DNA of 64,000 nucleotides, taken from Okapia johnstoni. Taxonomy: Eukaryota; Chordata; Mammalia; Artiodactyla; Giraffidae. The DNA lies in assembly GCA_024291935.2 (NCBI GenBank), contig JAGTYA010000025.1:10313501-10377500 (forward strand), in the 5' to 3' direction. How positions within the stretch are numbered: the first letter of the stretch is position 1; every line of letters starts with the position of its first letter. The notes beneath the pieces were generated by a model. That model was not told the DNA's origin. It did not search any database and saw only the letters and a list, made by a program, of their open reading frames with translations. Of the stretch, positions 57,910 to 64,000 are shown one piece after another. The translations under genes and the position numbers were made by a program.

Positions 57910-60900
57910 ACTGTCTCTCCCAAACCTTTCCCCAAAACTCTCAGCATTTCGAGTCATAAGAGGGAGTCCTCATGAGCCACGCAGAGTGGGGTTAGGGCCC
58001 CGGCCAGCGGGCAGCCCCCTATTGTGCTGGGGACAGCTGGGGTCTGGGCCTTGGCCAACAGCATCCTTTTACAATGATACATTATTTACCTAGCTCAAGC
58101 CACACACACATGTGCCCTCTGCGGATAATTTTGGTGTGTCCTTTTTAAGCAACAACACAGTTATACTTAACCATTCAAGAGGAAGTGAAGCCCACACAAT
58201 GTCACCTCTGTGACCCTAAAGAAGACCGACCAGGCCAGCCAGCCGAGTTCAGGCTACAGCACAACAGAGCATCTGGTGCCTTTGGAGAGAGCGAGGGTTA
58301 CTCACGTCTACACAAACGGCCCCAAACTGGCACTTGGTTGTCGCTGTTCTTATGTTTGCTTTTAGTGGTTGCTCTGTCTCCTCTCCTGTCGTTGGTCAGT
58401 CACTTCTAGAAGCACCCAAGCTCTGCTTGGAAAGCAGCTAACAAGCTTGATGCCTCCTGCCAGTGAATGGACCATTGATGACTCTGCTGTGAGCAGAGCT
58501 TAACAACAAGGGGAATTCATGGCGAGAACAAGCGCCATCAAGTCCTACTCGAGCTCTGGACACTCTGGGGGCCCCAGGATGGAACCCAGGGATCTGACAC
58601 CACAAGGCTGCCAGCCTGAATGAAGTTTTGTGCCAAGTGCAGCAAGGCTCCACTTCCTTGAGATGCTTTACTGCCACCTGCTGGAAAAGTATCCTAGCAA
58701 ATACATCTATCCTGATGCCCCTGTGAACAGCACACATCAGGGTAGTGCAGTGCGCAGCTTGTGCAGCTGTCCATGGCAACCCCATCTCGCTGCCGCCAGG
58801 CTTCCTTGTTTCTCCACCATGTTTTATCCTTTTCTCCCTCACTTCATTCTCTAGTACCTCAGACAGGCTTTATCTCTGTGGTTGAAGTCAGGCTGTCCTG
58901 TGACTCACGAGACAAAGTCCCTTCCCCTCCCACCCCCAAATATAAAAGTCTAGGTGAGGACTCTGGTCTAGCCTGAGTCACACTGCATCACTGAACCTTC
59001 TCCGTGGTCAGAGGCAGGGGATGGGTGTCAGGATGGGCAAGGTCGTGCCATGCAACGGGCCATGTAGAACCTCAGCGGTGGTTTATTTCTTCCTCACTCT
59101 GAACATCCACCCCTGTCTGCCCTGGGGGCTCTGCTTACCTGGGGCTTTCGAGGACCCAGACTGACAGATGCCACAGCTCAAAATGTGTTCCCGCCATCGC
59201 TGCAGCAAGGGGGAGGCACTCGGAGCATCGCCCACTGGCTGAGAAAGCGTCCCCGGGGAGACACGCAAGGCACTGAGCTCACGGTTCATGAAGCAAGTCC
59301 GCGGGCATGTCCAAGTTCAGGGGTGGAGAGGTGTGCCCTCTAGGAGGATCTGACCTTGGATCACGCTGTACTCCTGGGGCAGCGGGGGCTAGGCTGGGGA
59401 GCAGGCAGGGGACCGTGACTATTACAGCCTGGGCTGGAGGGGTGGGAGCTCCTCCAGGAAGGGGAAGAGGGTGCCAGCGGTTCTAAACACTCATCCAGGG
59501 CCACAGCCAAGAGGGAGCTGGGCCAGGCAAGAGTGTGTGAGCAGGGGCACGGAGCGGCTGCACCAGGCTCCGGGCGCTGCCACAGCGGGAACCCCAAGGG
59601 ACCCCCAGGGACCATCTCTCCGGGAATAAAGAGTCAGGCTCTGGCCCAGATGAGAGAGCAGGAGTGGTCTGGCCTGGACTCCACCGGGATGGGTTAGACG
59701 GGGACCCTCTTCATTTGCTTCTCCTCTGGTTCTGGGATTGGCTGTGGGCAGGCCGGGGTGTCAGGAATGACTCATCCGTTAGAGCTGAAGGTTCCGCTGG
59801 ACGGAGGCTACTGGCACTCGGATTGGTCAAGGAACTGTCTCAGGTTCGAGGAGCTCTTGGGGAAGCCGGCACTGCTAGATGCTCCCACGTGCCAGGCTAG
59901 TATGCCCCCCAGCCCCACCACCAGGCGCGCCCATCTCAGCCACGTGGATGAGAGCCAGGGGTCTGGGAACACATCACACAGCTGGCACCCTGTCCCAGGC
60001 CTCAGCCCCCCGCGGCATCTCAGGATTCCTGGGGATGGAGCCACAGCTTTTAAAACGACGACGGGTCCTCACGTGACTGAAGACCTCGGGAACCAGATGG
60101 GCGTCCGCCGGCCTGTGTTTTCGGCACATTCCTGAGCTCCGAGAGGAGAAATAAAAGTGTTCCCTTGTCTGTGAGCTGAAGAGACAGCAATATTGTGGTG
60201 TAACTAGGACCAGATGGGCTCCAGGAATTTCCAAAGGCCTCTCAGCGTATTAGACAAAATAGCCTCCCAGCCGCACACCATAACTCCGTCTGGCCGCCCG
60301 GGTATCGGTTACCGCGACGACCGGCGGGTTGTGAGCGCCGGCTCGGGGGTCCCAGCAGGGAAGGGGGTCTCTGGTTGGGCCACCGCTGCCTCCTCCTGGC
60401 CTCTCCGGAGCACCCCTCATGTGTGACCCCTCCCCAGAGATCCAAGGCCAGGGCACCCGACGGGAATCTCAAAAAGGGGTGGGATGTCCCTCAGCCACAG
60501 AGCTGGATGCCTGAGGCCCCCTCACTGGCACATCCCCTGGGAGGGGAGGCCATGGGCACGGGGCACCCAAAGGTGGGCACTTCCAGCACACGGGGTGCAG
60601 GCTCTGGAGGGTGGGGGGCATGTCCAGAGACCCACCCTCTCTGCACCCTGTCCTCCTCTGTGGACACAGCTGTGCTGAGAATGAAGCCAGTGAACACACG
60701 CCTGTGCACGACCCGCGTCATGAACCCAGAAGCTGCACTGAGGCCACGCGATGATCTCGGATGCTCCGGCCCCGAGAACATCCCGCCAGGTACCCTCCTG
60801 AACGATGCCAATGTTAACTGAGAACACGCCGACACCAGGGCGTCTTATGGGGGGAGGAGATTGGGGCTCAGGATGCTGACGGCCTTACTCAAGGCCACAT

Positions 60901-61555
60901 AGCTGGCAAAAAAGTCCAGCTCCAACCACCGTGTCCACCACCTCCTGATGAGTCAGCTCCCGCATGCAGTGAGGCTCCGTCTGTGCAGCAAGAGACCGGG
61001 GAGCAGGCCAAGAGGGCAGCCTACACTCTCCCGCTGGACCCTAAGTCCTCCCTCAAGTGACCCAAGCATGTAGGCCAGGCCATTTCTGTCCCCTCACACA
61101 GGCCTCTGCGGAGGGAGGTCCAGCCTGCGGGGACCCACCCGCCCAGGGTCCCTCTCAGGCCAGTGGCGAAGCAGGTTCAGACTGAGGCTGGCGAACCGCA
61201 GAGCCCATGCCCTTCCTCCAGAGACTGTGCCCCTGCCGGCAGAGCTCACGGCTCCCTCTTGCCCTGACAGCCGTGCCTTGAGCCTGGTGGCGACAAGGTG
61301 TGCAGAGGAGAATGCCCAGGGGGGTGGCAGGGGCGACGCTCGGGACCCCCCGACTCCCCATCAGAAAGCTGCTGTGGGAGGAAGCCAGGAGGCTGGGCTC
61401 TGGTCCCCAGCTGGCCACCAGGCTCCTTAACAGCGCCCCCGGGCCCGAGCTAGTGTCCCAGCGGGCTTTCCACAAAGGACAGCTCCGCCTCTCCTGTGCC
61501 CTGGTCATTCCGAACCTTTGCCAGATGGTCTGTGTGTGGGGGGGAGGGGGCAAGG
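57910..61555. other. Upstream unique sequence
   Basis: 58,045-58,480 is moderately AT-rich and unlike the repeats around it. A MIR scrap may lie at 60,835-60,930. No exon recognised. Confidence 0.45.
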
Positions 61556-61559
61556 GCGC

Positions 61560-61760
61560 TCATTCTAGAGTCAGGCGGCCTCGGGTCCATTCCCTGGCTT
61601 TTCCGTTGCCTGTGTGACCTTGGGCAAGTCACTTGACCTCTCTGAGTCTCCATCTCCTCGACCCTAAGGCAATGACGCAGCTGCTGATGGGTAACTAGTA
61701 CGCAGTGCCTGCTCCAGGCTCAACACCGCTATAAGCACTCGATAAATATTGGCTCCTTGA
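61560..61760 (+). repeat. MIR SINE
   Basis: CATTCTAGAGTCAGGCGGCC, CCTGTGTGACCTTGGGCAAG, TCACTTGACCTCTCTGAGTC and AAGCACTCGATAAATATTGG: nearly the whole MIR in forward order. Confidence 0.85.
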
Positions 61761-61885
61761 GTTCTCTCGTGACAACCGCCCCCATGCGGAGTATCATTTC
61801 CACTTTGCAAAAGAGTATACTGAAGCAGAGAGGTAAAAGCACCAAGCTAGCCAGGGGCGGAGGGTTGGGACTCGAGGCCCAGCCA
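61761..61885 (-). repeat. MIR SINE fragment
   Basis: TTTCCACTTTGCAAAAGAG, TATACTGAAGCAGAGAGGTA and GGGACTCGAGGCCCAGCC: reversed MIR directly after a forward MIR. Confidence 0.6.
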
Positions 61886-63450
61886 ATGAGGGGCGGGCAC
61901 TCACGGCTTAACCGCTGCCCCCCGAAGCCTGCCTGACAGCCCCAGGAAGGCATCGCTCCCGAGGTGGCACCAAGCCTCCCCGCAGTGGCCCTGGGCTCGG
62001 GGCAGGGCGTCCCCAGCCGGGGCTGGCTGGGCTAAATGAAACCAGCTCGAGGGTAGGCGGCCCTGGAGGAGCCGGGGCGGCATCATGTCTCCTTCAGATC
62101 TGCCCGGGAGTCCTGCGAAGCTGGGGGGCCCCGCCAGTGCCCCTGCCTGTGTTTATGCCCCAGGCAGCAGGCTGGGCATGTCCCTTCCTGCCTCTGCCCC
62201 CTCCAGCCTCAGGCGTGGTCCCCTGGGCGGGCAGTGCTGCCTGAGAACCTGTACCGGCCCCCAGCCGAGACTGGGGCGCTGAACTCTCTCGAGAGGATCT
62301 CCCGGGACTCGCGGGCCTCTAGCCGGGCCTGGCGCTGGGGTCTCGGGGATGACTGGGGGATGCGATCACGCAGCAGCTACGTGGGGCCAGGCTCTGAGCT
62401 GGCTGCAGTGTCACCCCAGACACCCCGCCCAGCCTCACAAGTTCAGGACATGAGCCCCCAGGAGGGCTGAGGACGGAGGCTCGGAGAGGCCCCAGGGGGC
62501 TCCCTACCTGGTGGGCATGGGGCCCAGAGGTCTGCCCACTCCCCAGCACCGGGCGTGGTAGGGGCGGGGGGTCCTCCTAGGTCAGATCTTCAGGACGCTC
62601 TGGAGCTGCCCGCTGCAGAAATTCCCACCACCGCCGGGCATCACGCTGGCCCATGTGGGCTCCTTTTTGCAGGAGTTTGCCAAGCTTGCCAGTCCCCCGG
62701 GTTCTCCCCCAAGCACGTGTCTGACCCCAGACCTCCCAGCCTGGCCCCATTCTGGCCCACCCAGTCAGCCAGGGCTTAGCACGTTCCCCTTGGGGTTTCA
62801 AAACTTGGGGGATCATTTGCAAAGAGCACACATCCTGAGAACAGACCCCGAACACTTCACGGGAAACAGCCCGGACTCTCCTCCTGCAGCAGAGTCATCA
62901 CCATGGTCGCGAACGGTCCCGCACCTCCCCCAGGGGTTTAGCCCTGGGCCCACCCTCCAGGTGAGTACCGCATCCTTTGAGGCCCATCTCACAGACGAGG
63001 AAAGAATTGCAGATTCCGGAGCCAAGGCCCTGGTGGGAATCCTGCTCCTCCAGCTCCCAGTGTGCGCTCTGAGCAAGTAACCCCTCCCCTGCCAATGCCA
63101 TGCCTCAGCATCTACATCTGTCAACAGGGATGACGGCCTTGCCAACCTTCATCCGCCTCACATCTAGCACAGGGTAGACCTGGACCCCAGCCACCACCCT
63201 GATGTCTTCATCTCTTGTCCTTCCCCGGCACTGACCCTCCAGGGGCCACCCATTCCCCACCCAGGCTGTGCCCCTAATGCTGGGGGTGCCCTGTCCGCTC
63301 TGCCAGGCTGAGGACAAGGTCCCACTCCCCACCTGCCCCAACCCTTCTGCCCCCGTTCAGCCTATCCCCACATACGCTCCCTGTCTGGCACCCTCCCATC
63401 CCCACTCTCCCCTGCCCCTGAAACTCCTCTGTCTGGAGAGCACCTTCTCT
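61886..63450. other. GC-rich upstream unique sequence
   Basis: A MIR scrap (CATCTCACAGACGAGGAAAG) lies near 62,980-63,030. Nothing else recognised. Confidence 0.5.
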
Positions 63451-63454
63451 TCAC

Positions 63455-63650
63455 CCCTGCTAAATCAGAGGCAGCTGAGAACATGCTGTGGGATCTGGCA
63501 GAGCTGGGGTCAAGCCTGGCTCCACCACTCACTAGATGTGCAGCCTGGGGCAAACTCACTGAGCCTCAGTTGCCTCATCTGTAAAATGGGCACAGCGACC
63601 TTCCCTCTCCAGAGGACTCTGAGGACGGAATAACACACTAGCGCTAACCA
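63455..63650 (+). repeat. MIR SINE
   Basis: TCAAGCCTGGCTCCACCACT, CACTAGATGTGCAGCCTGGG and CAGTTGCCTCATCTGTAAAA: forward MIR. Confidence 0.8.
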
Positions 63651-64000
63651 GGCCGCTGTCCCAGGCCCCTTGCTGTGTGAGCTTTCAGCCTTTATTTCCT
63701 GTGACCCTTAGGAGGGACGGACATCTCCTCTGAAGAACACACTGCAGCCAGGTCGCATCGGGAAGGGACTTTATGGTTCTCTGGAACAGAGGCTCCGTGG
63801 GGATGAGCCCATCGCCGCCTGCTCTCTGGGGTCACAGGCCCGTGTTGGAGAAGAAGGGGGGTTAGGTGCAGAGACCGGGGGGTGGGACAGTGGGGCATCC
63901 AAGTGTTTGTGATACTTGGTGATCTTGGGACACTCCCTGCCCCCACAGCAGAGGGGGCATGAGGGAGAAGGCGGGAGAATTCAGGGCACCCCTAGGTGGT

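Larger units (their letters stand above)
35951..64000. other. Upstream flank of FBLN2, no gene recognised
   Basis: Noncoding DNA 5' of the CpG island. It holds two BovB tails, several Bov-tA and CHR-2 SINEs, L1 fragments on both strands and many MIR/L2 pieces. No splice-flanked coding exon of a known family was recognised. In human the next gene on this side is HDAC11; none of its coding sequence was noticed here, so it probably lies further right. Confidence 0.55.

Overview
The window is nuclear DNA of a ruminant, most likely a bovid. It carries BovB LINE fragments, Bov-tA SINEs with tRNA-Glu heads and CHR-2 SINEs on a background of old mammalian L1, L2 and MIR copies, and the one gene I can support is built from exons and introns. 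I cannot tell cattle, sheep and goat apart from the sequence alone. The window looks like ordinary mammalian DNA; I found no prokaryotic operon, CRISPR array, tRNA/rRNA gene or undescribed multi-gene system.

The gene is FBLN2 (fibulin-2, an extracellular-matrix glycoprotein), on the minus strand. A CpG island at about 35.37-35.95 kb holds the likely promoter and a noncoding exon 1 that ends at a GTGAGT donor (exon edge 35,582). Intron 1 is about 20 kb. Exon 2 (15,530-14,217) carries the start codon, signal peptide, cysteine-rich Na region and cysteine-free acidic Nb region, and ends at a GTAAGA donor. Everything below 14,217 is intron 2; the next exon (calcium-binding/anaphylatoxin-like part) is not seen. 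Sequence above the CpG island is upstream flank.

Exon 2 as given has three frame breaks. The first two compensate each other and scramble about 46 residues of the cysteine-rich region. The third is uncompensated. Sequence or assembly errors in GC-rich DNA are the simplest explanation, but the sites deserve checking. The signal peptide core is encoded by a pure hexanucleotide repeat.

Intron 1 near exon 2 is dominated by tandem repeats: a C-rich CCACCC tract (16.3-16.6 kb; G-rich in the FBLN2 sense strand) and a 1.27-kb, roughly 55-copy minisatellite of 23 bp (17.12-18.40 kb). The minisatellite is open in all three minus-strand frames and creates three spurious ORFs of about 500 residues.

The rest is interspersed repeats and unique noncoding DNA: five BovB 3' ends (all plus strand), nine Bov-tA copies, four CHR-2 copies (several with clear target-site duplications), L1 fragments on both strands, and many L2 and MIR copies. 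Repeat-family names rest on recognition by eye, so boundaries are approximate.
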